A stretch of DNA of 64,000 bases, taken from contig CAKKNE010000003.1 of the NCBI GenBank assembly GCA_918797485.1, positions 3,720,001 through 3,784,000 on the forward strand. The letters run 5' to 3'. The position numbers and the translations under genes were made by a program. Origin of the DNA: Pelagomonas calceolata. Taxonomy: Eukaryota; Sar; Pelagophyceae; Pelagomonadales; Pelagomonadaceae. Below are positions 1-9,785 of this stretch, piece after piece. Every line of letters starts with the position of its first letter. Positions within the stretch are counted from its first letter, which is position 1. The notes under the pieces were generated by a model. It saw only the letters and a program-made list of their open reading frames with translations, was not told the origin of the DNA and made no database searches.

Positions 1-741
1 TCCTTCTCCGAGGACACGTCGCGCCACGGGGATCGTATTGCGGATCAGCGCCTTGGCCTCTTCGAAGTGCTTCAGAATAAGAAGGTTTGCGTGGTTGTTG
101 GCTGCTATGAGAGTCTCTTCATCTCTCTCGCCTTTGAGCCTCAAATATCCAGAGTATACGTCCCGCTCCAATTGTAGGGCCTCTTCAAGCCGTCCGAGCA
201 CTTGATACGAGTTCGCAAGATTGCTCTGCACCATGAGCATTTGGTCTTCTGGCGCGCCAAGGCGCCGCATCATAGCCAACTGGGCCTCTTTCACTGACAA
301 TGCGTCCTCGTTGTTGCCTGCAGAGGATAAGCCGTTCCCAAGCTGCGTCATCGCCATTTTCCGAGTTTCATCCGCTTCGGGCCGTCCTACGTAGGTCTTC
401 CAGCACGCCCATCCGAGCGCGCACCGCGCGACGCCGTGGTACCGTTGCTCGCACAGACCGCATATATACCACCGCAAAAATCGTGGCCCGCTTCTGCGCT
501 CGACCGCGACCTGCGCCTGCCGCGCCAAGCACGACACGTGCGCAAAACCGTTTTCGCCTCGGCACGAGCATCCGCGCACGAGGCCCTCGTCCTCATCGCC
601 CTCGCCGTAACAGATGTAGCACGTCTGGCCCGCCGTGTCCTCCGCGCACGCCGCGACCGCGGTCCGAACAGCATCAGCATAGTGCTGGTCGGCTTGGTCC
701 GCCGCCAGTAAGGAAGGCACTGCAGCGACGAGCTCGGCCAT
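1..741 (-). CDS. RING-CH (RINGv) / TPR protein, C-terminus beyond window
   Basis: The frame is open from an ATG at 741 (MAELVAAVP) to the left edge, 247 codons, so the end is missing. A RINGv-type C4HC3 zinc domain lies at about residues 37-105, with CYIC, GCSCRG, AHVSC and CGLC ligand groups. A conserved segment containing CALGWACWKTY follows, then TPR-like helices (GNGLSSAGNNEDAL, QSNLANSYQVLGR). RINGv domains are usually E3 ubiquitin ligases and TPRs bind partner proteins; the substrate is unknown. The gene lies head-to-tail with a paralogue at 934-1920 and resembles a third at 8311-9474. Domain call is firm; ligase activity is inferred. Confidence 0.8.
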   Translation of the reverse strand, partial: MAELVAAVPSLLAADQADQHYADAVRTAVAACAEDTAGQTCYICYGEGDEDEGLVRGCSCRGENGFAHVSCLARQAQVAVERRSGPRFLRWYICGLCEQRYHGVARCALGWACWKTYVGRPEADETRKMAMTQLGNGLSSAGNNEDALSVKEAQLAMMRRLGAPEDQMLMVQSNLANSYQVLGRLEEALQLERDVYSGYLRLKGERDEETLIAANNHANLLILKHFEEAKALIRNTIPVARRVLGEG

Positions 742-933
742 GGTCTCGCCCACCACTGCTGAATAGATGGTGTTCGATGGGCAGCTGTACGATGGGCGGG
801 CGCGGCCTTGGTCACGGATAGATCACAGAATCAAATCGCAGAGCCATGGCCCAGGGTTCGGGGTTCGAGTCGATCTACGCGCTCCCGCTCCCCCGGGACC
901 CGTCCGCCGGGCGAGGACTGCTCAGGATGGTCT

Positions 934-1920
934 TTACGCGCTCCCCGGCGACGGCGTCTCGCGGGCGGCGAGGGTGGCTCGCGCTTTTCGCAGACGGCGC
1001 TCAATCCCCACTGTGACCGGGTTTGCGCCACCGAACACGCGCCGCGCGGTCCGTTCAATCTCCTCCATCGTCGTCACGGCCTCGCGGAGATCGTCGAGCG
1101 TCGCGCCGTTGTCTTTGTAGAGCGCCTCCGCATAATACCACCTCATCCTGAGTGTGGTCTCGTCATTCTCTCCGAGAACGCGTCGCGCCACCGGCATCGT
1201 CTTGCGCAGCACCGACTTGGCTTCTTCCAAGCGCTTTACCCGAAGAACGGACGCCGCGTAGTTGCTGGCTGATATGAGGGTATGTTCATTTTCCTCGCCG
1301 TGAAGCTTCAAATATCCAGAGTAGACGTCGCGTCGCATCCGCAGGGCCTCTTCATGCCGTTTCAGCGCTTGATACGTGTTCGCAAGATTTCCCTGCACGG
1401 CGAGAATTGCGTGACGAATTGCGTGACGGTCCTCTGGTGCGCCATTGCGTCGCAGCATAGACAACTCGGCCTCGTACACGAGCAACGCGTCCTCGTGGTG
1501 TTCTGCAGCGGATAAACCGTTGGCAAGCAGCGTCATCGCGCTCCCCCGAGCCCAATCATCCTCCGGCCGCCCCAAATACGTCTTCCAGCACGCCCACCCA
1601 AGCGCGCACGCCACGACGCCGTGGTATTTTTGCTCGCACAGGCCGCACGTGTCCCACCGCATCCACCCCCTATGGGCGCGCTCGACCGCGACCTGGGCCT
1701 GCCGCGCCAAGCACGACACGTGCGCAACTCCGGCCGCCCCGCGACAGGCGCACCCGCGCACGAGGCCCTCTTCGTCGTTGCCGTCCATACAAATGAAACA
1801 CGTCTGGCCCGCCGTGTCGGCCGCGCAGGCAGCGACCGCGGTCCGAACAGCACTAGCATAGTGCTGTTCGGCTTGGTCAGCCCTCAGCAGCGGCGGTACT
1901 TCAGCGACGAGCTCGGCCAT
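934..1920 (-). CDS. RING-CH (RINGv) / TPR protein, complete paralogue
   Basis: 328 residues from ATG at 1920 (MAELVAEVPPLLRADQAEQ). The RINGv ligands are CFIC (about 41-44), GCACRG, AHVSCLARQA and CGLCEQKYHG. After CALGWACWKTYLGRPE come at least four TPR-like helical pairs with conserved blocks (LANTYQALKRHEEAL, YSGYLKLHGE, VARRVLGE). No MYND finger is present. Start and early residues match the neighbour at 1-741, and their 5' flanks also share words (ATGTTCGATGG, CAGCTGTACGATGG, GGTTCGAGTCGATCTACGCG), so a whole gene plus promoter was duplicated in tandem. Probable soluble E3 ligase or adaptor. Confidence 0.85.
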   Translation of the reverse strand: MAELVAEVPPLLRADQAEQHYASAVRTAVAACAADTAGQTCFICMDGNDEEGLVRGCACRGAAGVAHVSCLARQAQVAVERAHRGWMRWDTCGLCEQKYHGVVACALGWACWKTYLGRPEDDWARGSAMTLLANGLSAAEHHEDALLVYEAELSMLRRNGAPEDRHAIRHAILAVQGNLANTYQALKRHEEALRMRRDVYSGYLKLHGEENEHTLISASNYAASVLRVKRLEEAKSVLRKTMPVARRVLGENDETTLRMRWYYAEALYKDNGATLDDLREAVTTMEEIERTARRVFGGANPVTVGIERRLRKARATLAARETPSPGSA

Positions 1921-2367
1921 GGTCTCGCCACCACCGCTGCAATCGATGATGTTCGATGGCTTCGATGGACAGCTGTACGATGGCAGGCGCGGCGTGTTCA
2001 GAGATCATCTCCCGGCCAGGACCCGTTCGGGTTCGTCGCCTCCCCCCCTTCGTCGCGGGACGCCCCAATCCGTTGAGCTATCTGCGTCGTCTGCGTTTGC
2101 GTGTCGCGAGTGCGGCGGTTTAGAGCAGGCTTCGTATGAGTTCCGGTGCGCTGCCGGGCCCAGACCTCCTGCGCGTGATTCCTCGCGCGTCTTGAAGGGA
2201 GGCTAGGGGGCTAGGGTAAGAGCTTGGAGGGGGGGTTCGAGTCGATCTACGCGAGCCGCTGACGCCGACGCGGCGACGCCGCGACCTCGAGCTACGTATC
2301 TATACTTTACTAACGTGGGATAGGGTCAGCGCGTGGGGGAGGGCGCCATATAAATAGCGGAAGAGGC
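1921..2367. other. Intergenic: RINGv gene 5' flank and eEF3 3' flank
   Basis: No convincing ORF. The part nearest 1920 resembles the flank of the first RINGv paralogue. A TATA-like CATATAAATAG sits near 2348, next to the eEF3 stop; its role is unclear because both neighbouring genes are on the minus strand. Confidence 0.5.
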
Positions 2368-5300
2368 CTACTTCCAGAGCTCGTGCTCCTCGGCGAACGC
2401 TTCTTCATCTTCGTCGAGCTCGGCGCCGGACTTGATCTTCGCCTTGATCTCCTTCGTCATCTTCTTGATCTCCTTTTTGGTCAGAGTTTTCTTGGCCTTG
2501 ATCTCCGTGACGTTGCCGTAGGCGTCGGTGACTTCCGTGATGGCCTGCTGGTCGTCGCACTTCGTGGCCAAGGCGTTCTTCATCCACTCGGGGTCGCCTC
2601 TACAATTGGGTCTGCTGATTTCATCCTCGTCCTTCTCGACGACCCACGTCTCGGGACACAAAGCGGTCGTGAAGTCGTTGTTGTGGCTGATGATCACCAC
2701 TCCACCTTCGAACTCTCTGATGGCATCAGCTAACGCTCCTAGAGACTCTCTGTCTAAATAGTTCGTGGGCTCGTCCAGGATGACTAAATGCGGCTGCATC
2801 CACATGGCCGCGCCGAGCACGACCTTGACCTTCTGGCCGCCGCTCAACGCCGAGATGCGGTGGTGCGTCGCGAACTCCGCGTCGAGGCCCACGTTCTTGA
2901 GGTGCGACTCGACGTTCGACGACGTGAGCGGCCGGAACATGCCCGAGGCCGCTTGCGCTACTTTCACGTCGACCTTCTTGCAGGCCTTGTCCCAGCCCCA
3001 CTTGACGAGCTTCTTGTAGCCGTAGAAGTGCTTGCAATCATCCGAATCGTGGGGCGCCTTGAACTGGACCTCGTAGTCGTTTTCTTTGGTCGACTTGTTC
3101 GTCTTGCGCTCGCCGGTCAGCCGCTTGATGACCCTTTTGGTTTTCGTGGTCTTCGCCGTATCAGGATCGGTGTAGACGAAGTCGATGACCGTCTTCTGGA
3201 GCTCGAGCTCGGCGTCGGAGATCTTCATCGTGTCCTTGGCGATGGCCTCGCGGTCCTCGCCGCCGGCGTAGCGCCACCGGATGTACTCGTTCGGCGTCTT
3301 GTCCATGTGCCTATATGTATGTATGTTATGTGTATGTATGTATAAGGATAGGGGGGTAAATGTGTATATGTATTTCACGACAGACCTCCGTCAACCTCCA
3401 CGCCGTCGAGCAGGCGCAATGAGGAGATCAAATCGCGTCGTAGCGTCATGAATGTGGTGTGGGTGCTCGGTCGCGAAAAAGACGGGACTCGGGAAACGCG
3501 CTGCTCGATGTGGTGGAACGCGTGCTGCGCGATGTAGCCGATGCGCGCGTTCGGGTGCTGCCAGACGGTCCCCGTCGTCGGCTGGACCTCGCCCGTGAGG
3601 CACTTGATGAGCGTCGACTTGCCCGCGCCGTTCGGGCCGATGCACGCGACACGAGAGGACAGCGACACCTGGACCGTCGCCTTCTCGATGGTGACCTTGT
3701 CGTTGCGCGGGTACTTGAAGGAGACGTCGACGACCTTGATGAGGGCCTTGCCCTTCGACTTCACGCCTGTGCCGGGAATGTCACGAAACTGCCAGAAAAC
3801 TCCCCCAGCGGCCGCGTCGACGGCGTCGACGCGACAGACGACGTGTCGACGCGATTCCAGCAAGTTCAAGTTCATTTTTCACGCTGACTCACCTTCGATC
3901 GGCCCCGGCTTCGGGAAGTGGAACTTGAGTTTGTTCGACTTGAGCTCGAAGTAGGCGCGCGCCTCGGGCCGGACCTTCACGAAGGCCGCGAGGTTGCCCT
4001 TGAAGCAGGACAGCTTGAGGTCGGCAATTTCGAGGATGTGGTTGCAGACGTCATTTAACAAGCCCGAGTCGTGCGAGACCATGATGCACGTGACGTTCGT
4101 CAGCGACTTGATGTAGTCCTTGACCCACTTGACGTTCATCACATCCAAGTGGTTCGTCGGCTCGTCCATGAGCAAAATGTCCGCGTTCTGGAGCATCGCG
4201 CGCGACAGGGCCAATTTCATGCGCCAGCCGCCCGAGAGAGTGGTGACGGGGTCGGTCATCATCTTCTTGGAGAAGCCGACCTTCTCCATCATCTTGGCGA
4301 CCTCGTCCTTCGTGGAGCCGCAGGCCTGGATGCGCCTGCGTGCGTCGAGGGTCGCGAGATGCTCTACACTTCATGACGATGGCGTGGGGAGCTCGACGAC
4401 GCGCCGCGACGCCATCGACGCGCCCCGGCGACTCAGACACGGGAAACGCACGGGTCGTTGAAGATGTAGTCGATGCACGCGTAATGACTCAACTCGCCGA
4501 GGATGTCGGCCTCCACAAACACCGTCTTGACCTCGTCCGCGGGCGGGAAGCCCTCGAGCTGCCCGTTGCTGATGGACCGCATGAGCGTCGTCTTGCCGCA
4601 GTCGTTGCCTCCCAACAAGCCGTACTTGTGGCCTCTCTTCAATTTCATCTGCGTGTTGTGGAGCAGGATCTTCGTACCGTAGGCGAGCGTGAACGTGCAG
4701 TCGCAGAGCTGCTCGGCGTCGTCGTCTTCTTCCTCCTCCTCCTCGACGACGGAGAGGGAGCGGGCCGCCTCCAAAGCGGCACCGCCGGCCGATTCATCAC
4801 CAGCGAACGCGCAGGCCTTGGCCCAGTCCTTGCTCATGAACGAGCGCCGCGCGGCGAGCGCGCTGCAGACGCCGATAGCATACGCGACCGCGGCCGCGTC
4901 CTTCCCCTTGAGCTTCTCCGTCAGCGTCTTCTCGACCGCGTCCTGGACCTCCGTCGAAGACGCCATCTCGCTGATCTTCTTCTCGAGGCGCTGCATGAGC
5001 TGCACGCTCTTCTCGCAGACCTCGCGGGCCTCGGGGTCGCTCATCTCGTCCGCCAGCTTCACGAGGCCCGGGAGCAGCTTCGGCAGGAAGGGCGCCGCGT
5101 CGCGGGCGTCGTCGACGAGCTTGCTCATGTTGCAGATGATGAGCGCGGCCTGGCGCTTCAGGGCCGTGGCCTTGGGGCCCCGTTCGCCCAACGCGCGCGA
5201 CAGCAGCGGCACGACCACCGCGAGGGTGGGCGAGTCGACGCTCTGGACGAACGTCGTCGCGGCCAACGCGTGGACCGTCGCCTCGACCTCCTTGGGGTTC

Positions 5301-6058
5301 GAGGCGCTCGACACGAGCTTGGGGATGACCGGCTCGACGTCGCGGTTGCCCGAGAGGCCGAAGGCCGCGGTCACCGCAGCTTTCGCGGCGGCCTTCACCT
5401 CCTTCTTCGTGTCCCAGAGCGAGGGGGTCAGTTCCGGGACTAGGGTCGGGAGGCACGCCGCAGTTTGTTTAGGAGCCGTCGAGCAGAGCTGGGCGACTCG
5501 CTCGAGCGCCGCGACGCGGCAGGGCCACTGCTTTTCCACGCCCATCGCGCCGTAGAGGGCCTTCATCTCGAGGGGCGCCGCCTCGGGCTGGAGCGTCGGG
5601 ACGACCTTCGCCCAGGCAGCTTTCGCGGCGGCCTTGATGGGGCCCTTCTTCGAGCCGAGGCCGTCCAAGACCTTGCCGTAGTAGGTCATGGACCAGGGGG
5701 CCGTCGCGTCGGACGCGACGAGGCTTAGGAGCCAGCAGCCGTCGGCGTCGGACGTGCCGAAGGCCTTCTCGAGCGCCTTCGCGGTCGATGCGGCGTCTTT
5801 GCCTGCGTGCATGAAGGTGTTTGTGGCGCGGGTGGTCGGCGCGGCGCGGCCGCGCGGCGGCGGGGTCGGTGGCGCGGCGCCTTCGATACGCGCGGCGCGC
5901 GGCGCGGCGGCGTCGCGGCGCTTCCCGTAGGCGCGGCGCGGCGTCGGTGGAGTGAAGAAGACTAGTAATGGATGCGTTCTCGCCGGACGCCGGGTCGCAC
6001 ATCCCGCGGCGGCATTCACAATCACTTCCGGGGGGCCGGCGGGCTTCTTGTCGGCCAT
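2368..6058 (-). CDS. eEF3: Translation elongation factor 3 (eEF3-type ABC ATPase)
   Basis: Four exons: 6058-4452, 4335-3893, 3766-3502 and 3310-2368, together 1085 codons plus stop with frame kept. In order: N-terminal HEAT repeats (LVPELTPSLWDTKKEVKAAA), a helical linker, ABC1 (Walker A-like GGNDCGKTT, signature LSGGWRMKLALSRAM, Walker B ILLMDEPTNHLD) and ABC2 (GPNGAGKST, LSGGQKVKVVLGAAM, VILDEPTNYLD) interrupted by the eEF3-specific insertion. The protein acts on ribosomes in the cytosol, helping E-site tRNA release. The joins restore family text such as PIEGVKSKGKAL and EQHMDKTPNEY. Residues about 20-70 are Ala/Pro/Arg-rich and unlike the family; a CACGCAG acceptor precedes GKDAAST, so a further in-frame intron is possible. 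eEF3-like genes occur outside fungi in several algae and oomycetes. Confidence 0.95.
3311..3501 (-). mobile_element. Introner-like intron 3 of eEF3
   Basis: 191 bp. Frame continuity (GAGCA then GCACATGGAC) forces a GC donor at 3501-3500 and an AG acceptor at 3312-3311. The body holds the introner core seen elsewhere (GTCAACCTCCACGCCGTCGA on the plus strand near 3390). The 3' part is a TATG/TGTA-type microsatellite (about 3313-3365). Confidence 0.7.
3767..3892 (-). mobile_element. Introner-like intron 2 of eEF3
   Basis: 126 bp with a canonical GTGAGT donor and CACAG acceptor. It contains a GCGTCGACGCCGTCGACGCG core. The start GTGAGTCAGCGTGA resembles the start of the 52-bp intron at 15332-15383 (GTCAGTGACTCAGCGTGA). 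Confidence 0.8.
4336..4451 (-). mobile_element. Introner-like intron 1 of eEF3
   Basis: 116 bp, donor GTGCGT and acceptor CGCAG, restoring NDPRIQACG. It carries an inverted pair GCGTCGATGGCGTCGCGG / CCACGCCATCG. Its start (GCGTTTCCCGTGTC) resembles that of the intron at 3311-3501 (GCGTTTCCCGAGTC), suggesting a shared subfamily. Confidence 0.75.
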
Positions 6059-6732
6059 GCTTGCTGTCGGTTTATTTCTTCGCTGTTAGCCTGCGCGCGC
6101 GCGCGAATCTATGCCGGCTGCGGTAGCTTCTCTCCAGCGAATTCGCCGTCCTCGGCGAGGCGGCCGCAGCGGGCATCCGTGGTCGTTCTTTATGCAGTTT
6201 CCTGCGCGCACGCCGTTTTTTGCAGTTCAAGACGCGGCGGCTCACTCGTAAAACACGCACTCTTTTGCATGCACTGGCCGAGGGCGGCGCGAGCACAAAA
6301 GATAGATGCGGCGCCCGTCGTCAAACGCAAGCTAGTGGGTCGGGCCGCCCACGCAACGGTCATTGGGGGGCTGCGACGCGTCGAACGAGCCCCCGTTCGA
6401 CGCCTGGCGAAAAAATTGCCTTGCGGGCAGTGAACGAATCAGGTTGGGACCCTGGACCAGACCGCGACCCGACCACGCAAAAACGCCCTAGTTGCGACGA
6501 CGGCGGCCGGGGCGGGCCCGCGCCGACGTTTCTTGCGGGGCGCGCGACGTTTGAGTGCACGCGCGGGCCGCGGAACGGCGGCGCCGTCGCGGGATTGTCA
6601 TCGAGGGATCGTCCTAGCAAAGCACCACCCCGTCGCTAGCGAGCGATCGCACAGGTCGCGACGGGCACGCGCGATACCGAGGTTTATTAGAAAGACAGCT
6701 TACTCGGGGACGCGCGAAACGGAGCGAGCACA
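6059..6732. other. Intergenic region upstream of eEF3
   Basis: 674 bp without a supported gene; ORFs are short, Arg-rich and overlap on both strands. A short (GC)n run lies near 6093-6106. It should contain the eEF3 promoter on the left. No copy of the recurrent GCTAG motif was seen. Confidence 0.5.
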
Positions 6733-7068
6733 CTAGAGCCCGCGCAGCCCCCCGCGCGCCTCGCGCTGGCGCACCCGCAGCGCCCGCACGGCCTCGCGCA
6801 GCGGCCCGCACCGCTCCTCCTCGGGCGCGTCCTCGTCGGCCAGGACGAGCGTCTCGCCGGCGAGCCTTCGCATCAGCGCGCGCCGGAAGGCCTCGACGTC
6901 CTCGGTCGCTGCCCGGGACTCCGGCGCTGCATGGAGTCGCGTCGTCTGCCGCGCGTCATGCCGCGCAACTGGCCTCGTCTGCCGCGCAGGTGGCCTCATC
7001 TGGGGGCAGAAGGCTCTGGCATAAATCACGGTGCACGCCACTGCAAGCCAGCTTCGTAATTGAGCCAT
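6733..7068 (-). CDS. Small plastid-type or secreted protein, unknown
   Basis: 111 residues from ATG at 7068. Residues 1-20 form a hydrophobic signal (SWLAVACTVIYARAFCPQ) in which RAF resembles the Ala-Phe cleavage motif of stramenopile plastid presequences; residues 21-50 are Arg/Ala/Thr-rich, as in transit peptides. The mature part is a charged helix (EDVEAFRRALMRRLAGE ... REAVRALRVRQREARGG). No family recognised. A degenerate GCTAG-type motif lies about 100 bp upstream (7171-7192). Plastid targeting is inferred. Confidence 0.55.
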   Translation of the reverse strand: MAQLRSWLAVACTVIYARAFCPQMRPPARQTRPVARHDARQTTRLHAAPESRAATEDVEAFRRALMRRLAGETLVLADEDAPEEERCGPLREAVRALRVRQREARGGLRGL

Positions 7069-7170
7069 GGCGGTCCCGTGACGCTTATTCTCAGTTGGCG
7101 TCGCCCAAAACGAGCTATGGGCAGCCTCGCGGCAGAAATTCCGCCGATTATGGTCAAAATCTTCGGAAGG

Positions 7171-7192
7171 TCTAGTGAGCTCTCCCGCTAGC
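7171..7192 (-). promoter_or_regulatory. Degenerate copy of the GCTAG...CTAGC promoter motif
   Basis: Plus-strand text TCTAGTGAGC then TCTCCCGCTAGC keeps the CTAGTG and CGCTAGC ends of the recurrent motif but not the TCTTACAG core. It lies about 100 bp upstream of the ATG at 7068. Weak copy. Confidence 0.35.
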
Positions 7193-7350
7193 CTAGCAGA
7201 CCCCTGCCGAGGCGGCTCTTTGATCGGCTCCGCTTAGAAGGAGGTATGCTGTCCTGAAAGACGCGGCCCGCGCCCGCCGCCGATGGATCGGCGACGCGCG
7301 GCGTCTCCCCCACACTAGTCCGGGCGAAGATCGTCACAACAAGATGCTTA

Positions 7351-8043
7351 TCACCCCACAGGGATGGGAAGCGTCCGCGAATAGCGCCGCGACGTGCGCC
7401 GCCTCGCCGCCAGTGTTGCCTGCCGGTCGCGCTCCGCGGAAAAGAACGCGTCGTCGCCGCCCGCCGCGAAGGCCACGGCTATTCGCAGCCAGGCCGCCCA
7501 CTTCACCAACTCCTCGTAGGACGCTGTTACGACCAATTTCTCTTCACCGCGTTCGACCGTCAACACCTCGTCCACAGCTATAGAACAGCCGTCAATCGCG
7601 AAGCGACCTTTCTCGGCACCATCCTCCTTCTCAAAGTACACCAGTTCACCACAGGACAGCTCGAAGAACCGGGTTTTCCAGCCTCCTAGTGATTTGTGCC
7701 CGTCTTTGCTCGAACTTTCGCGGGGCTTCTTGCGCAGCCACCCTCGACAACAAGGCGCCCGCCGAAAGGTCAGCGTGTACGGCAACCCCGACGTCTTCGC
7801 CTTCAGCACCCGCGAGAACATGGCTTCGTAACTCTCGAGGAGCACGTCCTCTCCGTCGATCGCACTGAGGACGTCGCCTTTCTGCACCTTGGCATGGATC
7901 GGCGCTCTCCTGACCATAGCCCACTCCCGGACGCATTCGACGTCGATGCCGAGCTCGGTCCCCGGTCTGAAGCCGACGTCGACATTCACCTGTGCCTGTG
8001 GTAGTAGTGCTTTGATCTCGGTGGCGACGGCGTGGGCGGCCAT
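7351..8043 (-). CDS. PDZ-like plus PH domain protein
   Basis: 230 residues from ATG at 8043. Residues about 20-95 resemble a PDZ fold (VQKGDVLSAIDGEDV, then LPYTLTFRRAP). Residues about 100-195 are a PH domain: GWLRKKP, then WKTRFFELSCGELVYFEKE and a final helix with the diagnostic Trp (ELVKWAAWLRIAVAF). PH domains bind phosphoinositides or proteins, so a membrane-associated scaffold is likely. The C-terminus is Arg-rich. PH call is strong, PDZ moderate. Confidence 0.75.
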   Translation of the reverse strand: MAAHAVATEIKALLPQAQVNVDVGFRPGTELGIDVECVREWAMVRRAPIHAKVQKGDVLSAIDGEDVLLESYEAMFSRVLKAKTSGLPYTLTFRRAPCCRGWLRKKPRESSSKDGHKSLGGWKTRFFELSCGELVYFEKEDGAEKGRFAIDGCSIAVDEVLTVERGEEKLVVTASYEELVKWAAWLRIAVAFAAGGDDAFFSAERDRQATLAARRRTSRRYSRTLPIPVG

Positions 8044-8310
8044 GGCTGCCCTCGGGCGTCGGTGGGGTCGCGGCGGCAGCGTGCTGCGTTGCAGCGCTTG
8101 CGAGGCCGTCCAGCCTCGTCCACTCTTTGCGGAACTTTTGCGGCAGGCGCCTGGCCGGCCGCGGCGGACGCGTCGCGGCGGCGGCGCGAGCGGTCGTGGA
8201 GTCTTCCCAGGTCTCCCGAGGCGCTCCTTGAGTTTTTACGCGCCCCGGGCTTCGCGGAGCGTCGACGCGCGTGGCAATTTCCCAGCAGCACGAGTAGCAG
8301 ATGGATATTC

Positions 8311-9474
8311 TTACGCACCCCTCGGCGTCATCGCGTCGACCCCGTCGCAGAGGGCGCTCACGTCGTCGCCTTCGCGGGCGGCGAGCGCGGCTCGCGCATT
8401 TCGCAGGCTGCCCTCAAAACCCACCGCGAGCGGATGCGCGCCGCCAAGCACGCGCCGGGTGATGAGTGCCACATTCTCGAGCGTCATCACGGCCTCGCGT
8501 AAATCGTCGAGGGTGGCACCGGGGTCCAGGTAGAGCGTAGAGGCGTGAATCGACCGCATCGAGAGCGTAAGATCATGACTCTCACCAAGAACACGCCGCG
8601 CCACGGGAATCGCAGGGCGCAGCAGCGACTTGGCCTCTTTGAACCGCTTTAGAGTGGCAAGGAGAATCGCATAGTTGAGGGCAGCTCGGAGGGTTGATTG
8701 ATGTTCCTCGCCATTGAGCCTCAAACGTCCGGAGTATACATCTCGAAGCATATTTGAGGCCTGTTCGTTTCGTCCAAGCCTCACATGCGAGTTCGCAAGA
8801 TTGCTCTGCGCGACGAGAATATTATTTTCTGACGCGCCAAGGCGCCGCATCGTAGACAAGTCGGCCTCTTTCACGGCCAAGGCGTCCTCGTGATGTTTTG
8901 CCGCGGATAAACCATTCCCAAGCAAGCCCATTGCTAAGCGCCGAGCCGCGTCCGTCTCCGGCCGACCCACATACGTCTTCCAGCAAGCCCACCCAAGCGC
9001 GCACCGCACGACGCCATGATGCTCCTGTTCGCACAGGCCGCACGTGTACCACCGCTCGAACTTATCATCATCCAAATTCCTCTCCTCGGCATCCGCGACC
9101 AAAATCTTCGCCTGCTCCGCCAGGCACGACACGTGCGCGAAGCCCGCCGTCCCGCGGCACGCGCACCCGCGCACGAGGCCCTCCTTCGTTTTCCAATGCA
9201 AAGCCTGCGTGCAGATGTAGCACGTCTGGCCCTTCGTGTCCTCCGCGCACTTCTTGACCGCGACCGCGACGGCCTCCGCGTACTTCTCATTTGCGTTGTA
9301 TTGCTCGGCGCCGCCTGCTTTTTTTATTTTCTTACAGAGCTGGTCGTGCCCGCCTTCTTTCCAGTGCTGCACCTGGCATTCGGGCCCACAGTAGCGTGTG
9401 CTGCAGCGGCCGCATTTCTTGCCCAAGGATAGCCCAAGCTCGGTGGCGCAGACGGCGCACTGCGTGAGGATCAT
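8311..9474 (-). CDS. MYND finger / RING-CH / TPR protein
   Basis: 387 residues from the first in-frame ATG at 9474 (MILTQCAVCATELG). A longer reading would need a GTG start at 9549, which I reject. A MYND zinc finger comes first (residues about 6-43: CAVC, CGRC, YCGPEC, HWKEGGH, C). A RINGv domain follows (about 75-150: CYIC, GCACRG, AHVSC, CGLC), then CALGWACWKTYVGRPE and TPR-like repeats (QSNLANSHVRLGRNEQ, YSGRLRLNGEE, ARRVLGE). It is the paralogue of 1-741 and 934-1920 with the extra MYND. Likely ubiquitin-ligase scaffold; target unknown. Confidence 0.85.
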   Translation of the reverse strand: MILTQCAVCATELGLSLGKKCGRCSTRYCGPECQVQHWKEGGHDQLCKKIKKAGGAEQYNANEKYAEAVAVAVKKCAEDTKGQTCYICTQALHWKTKEGLVRGCACRGTAGFAHVSCLAEQAKILVADAEERNLDDDKFERWYTCGLCEQEHHGVVRCALGWACWKTYVGRPETDAARRLAMGLLGNGLSAAKHHEDALAVKEADLSTMRRLGASENNILVAQSNLANSHVRLGRNEQASNMLRDVYSGRLRLNGEEHQSTLRAALNYAILLATLKRFKEAKSLLRPAIPVARRVLGESHDLTLSMRSIHASTLYLDPGATLDDLREAVMTLENVALITRRVLGGAHPLAVGFEGSLRNARAALAAREGDDVSALCDGVDAMTPRGA

Positions 9475-9785
9475 CTTGTCGCTCGGGGGCAGCCCTGCGA
9501 TGCAAAAGCCCTCCGGAGCCGCCTGTCGATCGAGAGCTTGCGCCCGCACTGAACCGCGCGCGCGAGGAAATCAGCATGGGCCTTGGCTCCGCGAGGTCTA
9601 GTAGTACCCATTACGGGGCCTGGTAGTCAGGCGCCGGCCTGCAGACCCACCCCGCGGCGCGCGGGCGGCCGGGAACGGGCAAAATGACGCCATCGCCGCG
9701 CCCCCCACGCAACGACTATGTGGACGCCATTGTTAGGGCGCGGGCAATTTGAGGAAGGAGGGGAGGTGTGTCTAAGGGGAGGAGG
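9475..9785. other. Intergenic: MYND/RINGv promoter and bZIP 3' flank
   Basis: 311 bp; no supported ORF or recurrent motif was found. Confidence 0.5.

Noticed and set aside
850-885. tRNA T-arm-like GGTTCGAGTC, also near 2235
   Set aside because: No matching acceptor, anticodon or T-stem pairing around either copy; better explained as duplicated flank of the RINGv paralogues.
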